Assembly (NCBI GenBank): GCA_937766455.1 | Contig: CALLXD010000016.1 | Coordinates: 62,001 to 126,000 of the forward strand | Length of the DNA: 64,000 nucleotides | Reading direction: 5' to 3' | Origin: Vicinamibacterales bacterium | GTDB taxonomy: Bacteria; Acidobacteriota; Vicinamibacteria; Vicinamibacterales; UBA8438 | Shown: positions 31,342-41,502 of the stretch, one piece after another | Layout: each line of letters begins with the position of its first letter | How positions within the stretch are numbered: position 1 is the first letter of the stretch | Notes under the pieces: generated by a model | What the model saw: only the letters and a program-made list of their open reading frames with translations | Database searches by the model: none | What the model was told of the DNA's origin: nothing | Program-made: the position numbers and the translations under genes

Positions 31342-31363
31342 CGATTGAAGATTGAAGATTGAC
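31336..31363 (+). repeat. 7-bp tandem repeat (GATTGAM) x4 overlapping rpsR stop codon
   Basis: GATTGAC-GATTGAA-GATTGAA-GATTGAC. Confidence 0.85.
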
Positions 31364-31490
31364 GCGCTCGGCACCCTTCTGATCTCGCATCGCGATTGCG
31401 CGGGGCGGGCTAATTCATACGGGACCACGGCGGACCCCTTCCAAGGGACTTGGGTCGGTGGACTCGTGAGTCGCGAACGGAGCAAGACAG

Positions 31491-32045
31491 ATGTCTGTGC
31501 AGGTGATTCTCAGGGAACCCATCGACAACCTCGGGAGTCGTGGCGACATCGTCAAGGTCGCCAACGGGTACGCGCGCAACTACTTGCTTCCTCGCAAGCT
31601 CGCGTTGCCCGTGACCGAGTCCAATCAACGCCGCGTCTCGCGCGAGCGGGTGGTCGCTGACGCCCGGGACGCTGCGGAGAAAGAGGCTGCGGAGGCATTC
31701 GCCAGTCGCCTGAGCCAGGCGGTCTGTATCATTGGTCGACGGGTCGGGCAGACGAACACGATGTACGGCTCGGTGACCAATGGCGATGTCGCGGCCAGCC
31801 TGGCGGCGCAATCGTTTGAGGTGGACCGCCGCAAGATCCTGCTCGTTGACCCGATCAAGCAGCTTGGCGCCCATACCGTTCGTATCAGGGTGCATCGTCA
31901 GGTGACCACGGAGGTCACCGTGCACGTTGTCGAAGAGGGCAAGGAGAACGATCCCATCGTGGCCCCCGTTGCCGCCCCGAGCGCCGAGCCTGTCGACGCC
32001 GCGGAGCCAATCGACACCACCGAGCCTGAAACGACCGACGGGTAG
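31491..32045 (+). CDS. rplI: 50S ribosomal protein L9 with acidic/Pro tail
   Basis: VQVILREPIDNLGSRGDIVKVANGYARNYLLPRKLALP. Confidence 0.93.
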   Translation: MSVQVILREPIDNLGSRGDIVKVANGYARNYLLPRKLALPVTESNQRRVSRERVVADARDAAEKEAAEAFASRLSQAVCIIGRRVGQTNTMYGSVTNGDVAASLAAQSFEVDRRKILLVDPIKQLGAHTVRIRVHRQVTTEVTVHVVEEGKENDPIVAPVAAPSAEPVDAAEPIDTTEPETTDG

Positions 32046-32095
32046 CGCGCGGGGCGCGGTGCGGCCCGATCGTCGTACCGCCCCGGACGAGCGCC

Positions 32096-33460
32096 ATGTC
32101 CGAGCCTGATTCCTCTGCCCCCGCCGAGCGCTCGCTCCCGCACAATCTTGAGGCGGAGCGCAGCGTCCTTGGGGCGATCCTGATCCACAACGACGCCTTC
32201 AATCAGGCGGCGGAGCATCTCGACTCCGAGGACTTCTTTCGAGACGCGCATCGGCGCGTCTTCGACAAGATGGTCAACCTCAACGAACGCGGCGATGCGA
32301 TCGACCTCGTGACGTTGAAGGACGAACTCGGGCGGTCTGGTGACCTGGACGCGGTCGGCGGGCCGGCCTACATCGCGAGCCTCGTCGACGGCGTGCCACG
32401 GTCTACGAACGTTGAATACTACGCACAGATCGTCAAGGAGAAAGCGACCCTCCGCAATCTCATCTTCTCCGCCAACCGCATTCTCGATACGGCCTACAAC
32501 GCCCAGGAGGACGCCGATGCGCTGCTTGACAGCGCCGAGCAGGAGATATTCTCAATCGCCGATGAGAACCTGCATACCGGATTTGTGCCGCTACGGGCTC
32601 TGGTGCAAGACAGTTTCGAGACCATCGAGAAACTGCAGCAACACAAGGGCGTCGTCACTGGGGTGCCGAGCGGGTTCGACGACCTCGACAAGTTGACCTC
32701 GGGCTTCCAACCGTCGGACCTCGTGATCATCGCGGCCCGGCCGTCGATGGGGAAGACCGCGTTCGTGTTGAACATCGCGCAATATCTCGGTGTACAGAGC
32801 GACAAGTCGATCGGGGTCTTCAGCCTGGAGATGTCGAAAGAGCAGCTGTTTATGCGGATGCTCACGACCGAAGCGCAGATCGATTCGCAGAAATTCCGCG
32901 GCGCCATCTTGAGCGAGCGCGAGTACGGCGAGTTGTCGGCGGCCCTGGGTCGGCTTGGCGACGCGAAAGTGTTTATCGACGACAGCGCGTCGATCAGCGT
33001 GCTCGAAATGCGCGCGAAATCACGACGGCTCAAGTCTGAGCACGGTCTGGACTTGATCATCGTCGACTACATCCAGCTCATGCAGGGGCGAGGGCGGTTC
33101 GAAAACCGAACCCTGGAGTTGGCGGCGATTTCACGGTCGCTCAAAGGGCTGGCCAAAGAGCTCAGCGTGCCGGTGATCGTCCTCTCGCAGCTGAGTCGGG
33201 CGACGGAATCTCGATCAGACCGGCGGCCCCAGCTGTCTGACCTGCGAGAGTCCGGTGCGCTCGAGCAGGACGCAGACCTGGTGATGTTCATCTATCGCGA
33301 AGAGATGTATGAGCGCACGCCGGAGGAGAAGAAGCCGGAGAACGAGAACATGGCCGAGATCATCATCGGCAAGCAGCGCAACGGACCGACCGGCACGGTG
33401 AAGCTCGCTTTTCTCAAGCAACAGACCCGGTTCGCCAATCTGACCACATCCTACGAATGA
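32096..33460 (+). CDS. dnaB: replicative DNA helicase
   Basis: LPHNLEAERSVLGAIL, AARPSMGKTAFVLNIAQ, VFSLEMSKEQL, LIIVDYIQLMQG; no intein. Confidence 0.95.
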   Translation: MSEPDSSAPAERSLPHNLEAERSVLGAILIHNDAFNQAAEHLDSEDFFRDAHRRVFDKMVNLNERGDAIDLVTLKDELGRSGDLDAVGGPAYIASLVDGVPRSTNVEYYAQIVKEKATLRNLIFSANRILDTAYNAQEDADALLDSAEQEIFSIADENLHTGFVPLRALVQDSFETIEKLQQHKGVVTGVPSGFDDLDKLTSGFQPSDLVIIAARPSMGKTAFVLNIAQYLGVQSDKSIGVFSLEMSKEQLFMRMLTTEAQIDSQKFRGAILSEREYGELSAALGRLGDAKVFIDDSASISVLEMRAKSRRLKSEHGLDLIIVDYIQLMQGRGRFENRTLELAAISRSLKGLAKELSVPVIVLSQLSRATESRSDRRPQLSDLRESGALEQDADLVMFIYREEMYERTPEEKKPENENMAEIIIGKQRNGPTGTVKLAFLKQQTRFANLTTSYE

Positions 33461-33497
33461 GGACGGGACCTGTCCCGCCCCGGAGATCGCCAACGAC

Positions 33498-34652
33498 GTG
33501 GTCAGACCCACCTACGCCCAGATCGATCTCGACGCGATCCGCGCCAATTTTCGGTCGGTGCTGTCGCATGTCGGAGGCCCGTCCGGCGGCGTCGAGGTGA
33601 TTGCAGTCGTCAAGGCGAATGGCTACGGTCACGGCGCGGTTCCGGTGGCCCGAGCGCTGGAAGCGGCGGGGGCCACGATGCTCGCGTGCGCGGACATCGA
33701 AGAAGGGGTCGAGCTGCGGCGGGGGGGCGTTCACATCCCCATCCTCGTGTTTGGCGCGCTCAGCGTCAGCGATCTCGATGGCGTGTTCAGTCACGAGTTG
33801 ACGCCCACGATTTCGTCTCCGTTCGCGGCACGGGCGTTACGCGCTGAAGCGTCGCGCCGCGGGACGCGTATTCGCTGTCATCTCAAGATCGACACCGGGA
33901 TGAATCGGCTGGGATTCCGGTACGACAACCTCGCCGACACCGTGCCGATGGCGCTGGCGGGGGCCGGTCTGGACATCGACGCCGTGTATACCCATTTCGC
34001 GACGGCTGAGGACCTGGCGCACCCGCTCTTCGACACGCAGCGTGAGCGATTCGACGCCGCGCTGGGCACGTTGGCGGAGTTGGGGATCCGCCCGCGTAGA
34101 CGGCATGCCGGCAACAGCGCCGCACTGCTGCGCGATCATGCTACCTGGTTCGATGCGGTGCGGCCGGGGTTACTGCTATATGGTGTGGCGCCACCCGTGT
34201 GGTCCGGGCGGCTGTCGTTGAAGCCAGCCATGACACTGCATAGCCGTGTCGTCGCGGTGAAGGGCATGCGCGCCGGAGAGACGGCGGGGTACGGGGCACG
34301 CGATGCTGTGACCCGGCCGACGACCATCGCCGTTGTTCCCGCCGGGTACGCCGACGGGCTTGATGTGCGACTCGCCGGACGTGGCTCGGTGCTCGTGCGA
34401 GGACGTCGAGTACCCATCGTCGGTTCGGTCTGTATGGACTCGATCACGATCGACGTCACCGGTCTTGATGTGTCGCCAGGTGATGAAGTTGTCTTACTCG
34501 GGTCCCAGTCTGGCGGGATGATTGGAGCCGACGAGGTGGCGGCGACGATAGGCACCGTGCCACACGAGATTCTGTGTCGCACGGGGAGCCGCATCGTCCG
34601 GAGCTACGACGCAGGCGGCGGAGCCCCCGAGAGCGATGCAGAGACACCATGA
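33498..34652 (+). CDS. alr: alanine racemase
   Basis: VIAVVKANGYGHGAVPVARA, KIDTGMNRLGF, VCMDSITIDVTG. Confidence 0.94.
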   Translation: MVRPTYAQIDLDAIRANFRSVLSHVGGPSGGVEVIAVVKANGYGHGAVPVARALEAAGATMLACADIEEGVELRRGGVHIPILVFGALSVSDLDGVFSHELTPTISSPFAARALRAEASRRGTRIRCHLKIDTGMNRLGFRYDNLADTVPMALAGAGLDIDAVYTHFATAEDLAHPLFDTQRERFDAALGTLAELGIRPRRRHAGNSAALLRDHATWFDAVRPGLLLYGVAPPVWSGRLSLKPAMTLHSRVVAVKGMRAGETAGYGARDAVTRPTTIAVVPAGYADGLDVRLAGRGSVLVRGRRVPIVGSVCMDSITIDVTGLDVSPGDEVVLLGSQSGGMIGADEVAATIGTVPHEILCRTGSRIVRSYDAGGGAPESDAETP

Positions 34653-36013
34653 AAGGACCCAACACCGTCTTCGTCTGCCAGAGCTGTGGAGCGCAATCGC
34701 GGAAGTGGTTGGGGCGCTGCGCCGATTGCTCGGAGTGGAACTCCCTTGCCGAGGAACGGGTCACGCCAGCCGCGGCCGGCAAGACGGGGAGGCCGGCGCT
34801 CACGGGTGAACGGGCTACCCTTTTTGCTGAGATCGACACGCGTGACTCGGCGCGTCTGTCGAGCGGCGTGAGCGAACTCGATCGAGTGCTGGGTGGCGGG
34901 CTGGTGCCGGGCTCGATGGTGCTTCTGGGAGGAGAGCCGGGAATCGGGAAGTCGACCTTGCTGCTCCAAGCGGCGGGACGCGTCGCCGCCCAGGGACGGC
35001 CAGTCCTGTATTGCTCTGGTGAAGAGTCTCCCCACCAGGTGCGGGCGCGTGGCGACCGTCTCGGTGTGACGGAGGCACCGCTCTTTCTGCTGGCGGAGAC
35101 CTGTCTTGAGCGGGTGCTTGAGGAATGGGAACGTGTATCGCCGAGCATGGTGGTCGTCGACTCGATTCAAACCGTGTTTTCTTCGAAACTCGAGTCTGCA
35201 CCGGGCACGATCGGACAGGTGCGCGAAGCGGCGACGCAATTATTGTTCATGGCGAAGGGGCGCAACGTCCCGGTTCTTATTGTGGGTCACGTCACCAAGG
35301 ACGGCGGGCTGGCCGGACCAAAGGTTCTGGAGCACGTGGTCGACACGGTGCTCTACTTCGAAGGAGACCGTCACCACGCGCATCGCGTGGTGCGGGCGGT
35401 CAAGAATCGGTTCGGTGCTGTGAGCGAACTCGGGGTGTTCCGGATGACCGCCGGGGGCCTCGAGACCGTCGAGAATCCATCGAAACTCTTCTTGTCGGAA
35501 CGCAAGGCCGATGTCCCCGGCTCGGTTGTGCTCTGCGCCATCGAGGGCACGCGCCCGATTCTCCTTGAGGTGCAGGCGCTGGTTGGCACCGGCGCCTACG
35601 GCAACGCGCAGCGAGTGACGAGCGGCGTTGACCGACAGCGCCTGTCATTGTTGTTGACCGTGCTCGAGAAGCGCGCCGGGCTGCACCTGAGCGGCGAGGA
35701 CGTCTTCGTCAACATACCGGGCGGTCTCCTCGTGAACGAGCCCGCCGCCGACCTCGCCATCGCCGCCGCCGTGGCGTCGAGTATGCGCAACCAGCCGGTG
35801 CCGCCACAGGTTGCGCTGTTCGGCGAGATCGGGTTGGCGGGTGAGGTCAGGGGCAGTAACCACGCCGGACTGCGCGTCCGAGAAGCGGCACAGCTCGGTT
35901 TCACGCGGTGCATCGTGCCGTCAGGAAACGTTGGGGCTGATGTGACCGGGACCGGCTGCGAGGTGCACGGCGTGGACACGGTGGAAGATGCACTGGGGGT
36001 GTTGTTCACGTGA
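34649..36013 (+). CDS. radA: DNA repair protein RadA
   Basis: FVCQSCGAQSRKWLGRCADC zinc finger, GGEPGIGKSTLLLQ, KNRFGAVSELGVF; ATGA overlap with alr. Confidence 0.94.
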   Translation: MKGPNTVFVCQSCGAQSRKWLGRCADCSEWNSLAEERVTPAAAGKTGRPALTGERATLFAEIDTRDSARLSSGVSELDRVLGGGLVPGSMVLLGGEPGIGKSTLLLQAAGRVAAQGRPVLYCSGEESPHQVRARGDRLGVTEAPLFLLAETCLERVLEEWERVSPSMVVVDSIQTVFSSKLESAPGTIGQVREAATQLLFMAKGRNVPVLIVGHVTKDGGLAGPKVLEHVVDTVLYFEGDRHHAHRVVRAVKNRFGAVSELGVFRMTAGGLETVENPSKLFLSERKADVPGSVVLCAIEGTRPILLEVQALVGTGAYGNAQRVTSGVDRQRLSLLLTVLEKRAGLHLSGEDVFVNIPGGLLVNEPAADLAIAAAVASSMRNQPVPPQVALFGEIGLAGEVRGSNHAGLRVREAAQLGFTRCIVPSGNVGADVTGTGCEVHGVDTVEDALGVLFT

Positions 36014-37203
36014 CCAAGGTGGCGGCTATCATCGCGGCCGGCGGGCGCGGCACGCGCATGGGCGGTGAGCGTCCAAAGCAGCATCTGCTGTTGGGCGGCC
36101 TGACGATCCTGCAGCGCACGGTTGCAGCCTTCGACCGCTCGGAGCGGATCGACGAGATTGTGCTCGTGGTGCCGCGCGGACCATCGACCGGGGCCCCGGA
36201 GGTGACCATCGCACATGGCACGCCGCTCCGCATCGTGGTCGGTGGGGCCCGGCGCCAGGATTCCGTGGCCCTGGGGTTCGCCGCGGTGTCGGCCGACTGT
36301 TCCGTGGTCGTGATTCACGACGCAGCCAGGCCATTCTGCGCCTCCGAGGTGATCGCCCGGGCGATCGATGCGGCGGAGCGCCACGGCGCGGCGATCGCCG
36401 CGATCGAGACGTATGACACCGTGAAGCAGCTTGCCCCGGACACAGACGACGGGCGGTTTGTCGGTCGGACGGTGGCCCGAGAGACCATCGTGTTGGCTCA
36501 GACGCCGCAAGCATTCCGTCGTGACGTGCTGGTCGATGCGATTCGCCTGGGTCGTGGCGGTGTCGACGCGACAGACGAGGCCTCTCTGGCGGAGCGCGCG
36601 GGCCATCGCGTAGCGCTGGTTGACGGCGATCCCCGCAATATCAAGATCACGACCCCCGACGACCTGACCACGGCGAAACAGATCGTGAGAGGAACGGACG
36701 ACATGACATCCGCGCGCGTGGGGTTTGGGTACGACCTGCATCGGTTGGTTGAAGGTCGACCGCTCATTCTTGGAGGAGTGCCGATTCCGCATGATCGGGG
36801 GTTACTGGGACACTCAGACGCTGACGCGGTGTGCCACGCACTGACCGACGCCATATTGGGTGCGGCGGCGGCCGGAGACATCGGCCGGCACTTTCCGGAC
36901 ACCGACCCACGCTGGCAAGGCGCGGCGAGTCTCGATCTCCTCAAGGCTGTGGTCGACCTGGTACGAGCTCGTGGTTTCGCTGTAGTGAACGTTGACGTCG
37001 TGATTGTGGCGGAGCGCCCGAAGATCGCGCCCTTCGTGGGGCGCATGCGTGACGTACTGGCGGCGGCGGTCGGCGTAGACGCGGCGCAGGTCAGCGTCAA
37101 GGGCAAGACGAACGAAGGGGTGGACGCGACCGGTCGCGGTGAGGCGATTGCCGCGCATGCCGTGGCCCTGCTGTGCTCGTCCCCAGAAACGGGGTCGCAG
37201 TAG
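36010..37203 (+). CDS. ispDF: bifunctional IspD/IspF (MEP cytidylyltransferase / MECDP synthase) fusion
   Basis: AAIIAAGGRGTRMGGERPKQ (IspD) and RVGFGYDLHRLVEGRPLILGGVPIPHDRGLLGHSDADAVCHALTDAILGAAAAGDIGRHFPD (IspF) in one 397-aa ORF. Confidence 0.94.
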   Translation: MTKVAAIIAAGGRGTRMGGERPKQHLLLGGLTILQRTVAAFDRSERIDEIVLVVPRGPSTGAPEVTIAHGTPLRIVVGGARRQDSVALGFAAVSADCSVVVIHDAARPFCASEVIARAIDAAERHGAAIAAIETYDTVKQLAPDTDDGRFVGRTVARETIVLAQTPQAFRRDVLVDAIRLGRGGVDATDEASLAERAGHRVALVDGDPRNIKITTPDDLTTAKQIVRGTDDMTSARVGFGYDLHRLVEGRPLILGGVPIPHDRGLLGHSDADAVCHALTDAILGAAAAGDIGRHFPDTDPRWQGAASLDLLKAVVDLVRARGFAVVNVDVVIVAERPKIAPFVGRMRDVLAAAVGVDAAQVSVKGKTNEGVDATGRGEAIAAHAVALLCSSPETGSQ

Positions 37204-37207
37204 CGCC

Positions 37208-37942
37208 ATGGAACGCAGCATGACTGTGTACGGCGTGAATGCGGTGATCGAAGCCCTGCGCTCTGGTCAGGTACGCGCCGTGCGGGTTGCCGCCGACGGG
37301 GGCCGGCTGGCGGAGGTGCGGCGGCTGGCGACGGCTCACGGGGTCCCCGTGGCACGGGTGGCCGTGGAGGCGCTGGACCGGGTCGCCGGTGGGGCGGTGC
37401 ACCAGGGCGTGGCGGCCGATGTGGCAGCGTCTGAGCCGCTCGCTCTCGAGGAGTTAATCAGCCAGGCAGCAGATCCCGCGCTGCTGCTCGTGTTGGACGG
37501 GATCGAGGACCCACAGAATGTGGGTGCCATCCTTCGTGCCGGTGATGCGGCTGGGGTCGACGGTGTCGTCCGTCAGACGCGCCGGGCCGCGCCGCTGGCC
37601 ACAGTCGCGAAAACATCCGCGGGGGCGGTGGCCCACGTGAAACTCGCATCGGTGGTGAACATCGCGCGGGCACTGACCCAGTTGCAAGCGGCGGGGATAT
37701 GGACGGTGGGACTTGCCGCGGATGGTGACGACATCTACGGCGATTTCGACCTGACCCTGCCGACCGCCCTCGTACTGGGCAGTGAGGGACAGGGGTTGCG
37801 ACGTCTCGTACGGGAGCGCTGCGACCGCGTCGCGTCGATCCCGATGTGCGGGCGTGTTAACAGCCTGAATGTAGGGGTGGCGGCCGGCGTCGCACTGTTC
37901 GAGGCGGTTCGTCAGCGTCAAGGTGGCCGACGTGGCGAATAG
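37208..37942 (+). CDS. rlmB: 23S rRNA (guanosine-2'-O)-methyltransferase RlmB-like (TrmH family)
   Basis: VYGVNAVIEALRSG, VLDGIEDPQNVGAILRAGDAAG, LVLGSEGQGLRRLVRERCD, IPMCGRVNSLNVGVAAGV. Confidence 0.9.
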   Translation: MERSMTVYGVNAVIEALRSGQVRAVRVAADGGRLAEVRRLATAHGVPVARVAVEALDRVAGGAVHQGVAADVAASEPLALEELISQAADPALLLVLDGIEDPQNVGAILRAGDAAGVDGVVRQTRRAAPLATVAKTSAGAVAHVKLASVVNIARALTQLQAAGIWTVGLAADGDDIYGDFDLTLPTALVLGSEGQGLRRLVRERCDRVASIPMCGRVNSLNVGVAAGVALFEAVRQRQGGRRGE

Positions 37943-37983
37943 GTCAAGAGCGACATTTTCAACCTGCGTGGCACGGGTTGTGC

Positions 37984-37989
37984 TAGTAT
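37984..37989 (+). promoter_or_regulatory. putative extended -10 (TGCTAGTAT) of promoter for tRNA-tuf operon
   Basis: TGCTAGTAT at 37981-37989, about 15 nt before tRNA-Thr; -35 weak. Confidence 0.4.
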
Positions 37990-38003
37990 CTCCGTTTGGT
38001 CCG

Positions 38004-38080
38004 GCTGGCGTAGCTCAGTCCGGTAGAGCAGCTGATTTGTAATCAGCCGGTCGGGGGTTCAAATCCCTCCGCCAGCTCCA
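38004..38080 (+). tRNA. tRNA-Thr (TGT)
   Basis: GCTGGCG...CGCCAGC acceptor, anticodon TGT, GGGTTCAAATCCC T-arm, CCA. Confidence 0.95.
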
Positions 38081-38355
38081 AGGGAAACAGCGACAGGTCA
38101 CTGATGAGTGACCGCGCGCGGTGGGTCGAGGTAGGCCGCGCCGCCGCTTCTCGGGGCATGCAGGTCCGGTGTGTTGGTGGTCGCGCGTGCGCCATCCGGT
38201 GCCGCCAGGGAGTGTTCCGAGTGCCAGGTGCCGCAGCAACGTCGGCACTGGTATCACGGGGCCGCAACCGACGGCAGGCGAGACGAGTGAGCGACATAAG
38301 GGTGTGCGCGCCGTGGAGGATGGCGTAGTGGAGATGCGAGCGAACTAGCATGTTC

Positions 38356-38442
38356 GGCGAGGTTGCGGAGCGGTCAAACGCAACAGACTGTAAATCTGTC
38401 GGCCTAGCGCCTTCGGAGGTTCGAATCCTCCCCTCGCCACCA
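38356..38442 (+). tRNA. tRNA-Tyr (GTA), long variable arm
   Basis: GGCGAGG...CCTCGCC acceptor, ACTGTAAAT anticodon loop, GGTTCGAATCC, CCA. Confidence 0.95.
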
Positions 38443-38594
38443 GCCTGTGCCTGCCGTAGCGGCACGGGTCGGCAGGAGCGCCTGGGGCGACAAGGCACGT
38501 CGGCGACAGACGCGGGTTCGCCAAGGGTTGAACTGATAGGACGTAGCGGCATCGGCGGGTGTGTCCGTCAACTGAAGGGGCAAGGTTCGCGAAG

Positions 38595-38669
38595 GCGGGA
38601 GTAACTCAGTGGTAGAGTCACAGCCTTCCAAGCTGTTGGTCGCGGGTTCGATCCCCGTCTCCCGCTCCA
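38595..38669 (+). tRNA. tRNA-Gly (TCC)
   Basis: GCGGGAG...CTCCCGC acceptor, CTTCCAA loop, GGTTCGATCC, CCA. Confidence 0.95.
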
Positions 38670-38701
38670 GACCTCGCCCGTGGGTGCGCCGCGACAGACG
38701 G

Positions 38702-38777
<76 letters not shown>

Positions 38778-38860
38778 ATCTGGACCAGACCCCGGTAGGG
38801 TCGATGGGCTGGCGTGAGGGGTCGTTACAGTAGCGTCATCTAGTAGGAGCGAGCGGACAT

Positions 38861-40048
<1,188 letters not shown>

Positions 40049-40125
40049 CTCCCCGCCGCGCCCAGGCGCGGTTCGCGGGTTAGCGTCGGGAGAGGTCGGG
40101 GCGAAGCCCCGTAGGGAAAAAAGTA

Positions 40126-40275
40126 ATGCGGGACATCATTTCGCTGGCGTGCACCGACTGTAAGCGTCGCAACTACAGCACGACCAAGAACAAAAGAAAG
40201 ACGACGAGCCGGCTGGAGTTCAAGAAATACTGCCGGTTCTGTCGATCGCACACGCTGCATCGGGAGTCCAAGTAG
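40126..40275 (+). CDS. rpmG: 50S ribosomal protein L33
   Basis: own translation [49 protein letters not shown] (short, absent from ORF list). Confidence 0.92.
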   Translation: MRDIISLACTDCKRRNYSTTKNKRKTTSRLEFKKYCRFCRSHTLHRESK

Positions 40276-40326
40276 AGAAAGAGCGAGGGGCCGTGGTCAC
40301 TTGGGTGGTTGCGGCTGCACGCACGT

Positions 40327-40402
40327 AGGCCAGTAGCTCAATTGGCAGAGCACCGGTCTCCAAAACCGGGGGTTGGGGGTTCGATTCCCTCCTGGCCTGC
40401 CA
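40327..40402 (+). tRNA. tRNA-Trp (CCA)
   Basis: AGGCCAG...CTGGCCT acceptor, CTCCAAAA loop, GGTTCGATTCC, CCA; typical upstream of secE. Confidence 0.95.
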
Positions 40403-40450
40403 GATTCCTCCGGCGAAATGTGGTGACCGGGGGCGACGGTGGTTCGGGGT

Positions 40451-40650
40451 GAAGCCCCGCTGGTGCGTAGGAATGTCAACGCCGCGCACAGGCGCGGCCG
40501 GGGTGGGGCAATTTGGGGCCCTGCGGAGCGCCGGCCAGGGGATCGAAGCGAAGCCCTGCTGGTGTGCAGGAAGGTCAAACGCCGCGCACATGCGCGGCGC
40601 GTCGGGGCGGAGTGGGGCATTCGGGGTCCCCACGGAGCGCCGGCGGGGGT
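40451..40650 (+). repeat. imperfect tandem duplication of a roughly 99-bp spacer unit
   Basis: GAAGCCCCGCTGGTGCGTAGGAATGTCAA-CGCCGCGCACAGGCGCGG... vs GAAGCCCTGCTGGTGTGCAGGAAGGTCAAACGCCGCGCACATGCGCGG..., both ending GGAGCGCCGGC. Confidence 0.75.
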
Positions 40651-40694
40651 GCGGGGCGCAGCCCCGTCAAGTTAATGAAGGGGTCGGTCAGTCA

Positions 40695-40946
40695 GTGAAG
40701 ACAGCACGACTCGAACACACGAGAGACGCTTCCTCCCAGGTGACAGGCTGGATCAGTCGGTCACGTGTTTTCCTCGCTCAGGTCAAGAACGAGATGGAGC
40801 GGGTGACGTGGCCCACCCGGAAAGAGGTCTACGCGACCACCGTGGTTGTCATGTTGACGTCCGCATTCTTTGGTCTCTACCTGTCGGCTATCGACGTGGT
40901 GCTAGTGAGATTCGCCAGATTCCTGTTCAATGCTGTTTGGAGCGCA
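40695..40946 (+). CDS. secE: preprotein translocase subunit SecE (no own stop codon before nusG)
   Basis: RVFLAQVKNEMERVTWPTRKEVYATTVVVMLTSAFFGLYLSAIDVVLVRFARFLF; position between tRNA-Trp and nusG. Confidence 0.85.
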
Positions 40947-41490
40947 ATGACCGACGTCATCACCAAGCAGTGGTACATCGTCCATACCTACTCGGGATTC
41001 GAGAACAAGGTGTCGGAGTCGCTTCAACAGCGGGTGCAGCGCCTATGGACTCGAGGCGGAGATCGGCGAGGTCTTGATTCCGACCGAGGACGTCGTGGAG
41101 ATGCGCGGCGGGAAGCGCGTGGTCAGTTCGAAGCGATTCTTTCCAGGCTACATCCTGGTCGAAATGCAGATGTCGGACCACGCCTGGCATGTCGTGCGAA
41201 ATACGCCGAAGGTAACCGGGTTCGTGGGAGCCGGATCGAAGCCGACGCCGCTGACTCGGGAGGAAGTCGACCAGATTCTGAATCAGGTGACTGAGGCGGC
41301 CGAGAAGCCGAAGCCCAAGTACACCTTCGACAAGGGCGACCAGGTTCGAATCAACGAGGGACCGTTTACCAGCTTTAACGGCGTCGTTGATGACGTGAAT
41401 TTGGACAAGAACACCGTCAAGGTGATGGTGACGATTTTCGGTCGGGCCACGCCTGTCGAGCTCGATTTCCTGCAGGTCGAAAAGTTATAG
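40947..41490 (+). CDS. nusG: transcription termination/antitermination protein NusG, one frame break near 41039
   Basis: [25 protein letters not shown] + [75 protein letters not shown]. Confidence 0.92.
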
Positions 41491-41502
41491 AGGTCGGACG
41501 AC

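Noticed and set aside
35596-36792. 398-aa minus-strand ORF opposite radA/ispDF (also 54222-55421 and 56130-57230 opposite fusA/tuf2)
   Set aside because: Shadow ORFs of conserved genes; low-complexity His/Arg-rich translations.
38080-38120. Hammerhead-like core (GAAA ... GTC ... CTGATGA) after tRNA-Thr
   Set aside because: Stem I between GTC and CTGATGA would have a single base and stem II cannot close; pattern is coincidental.
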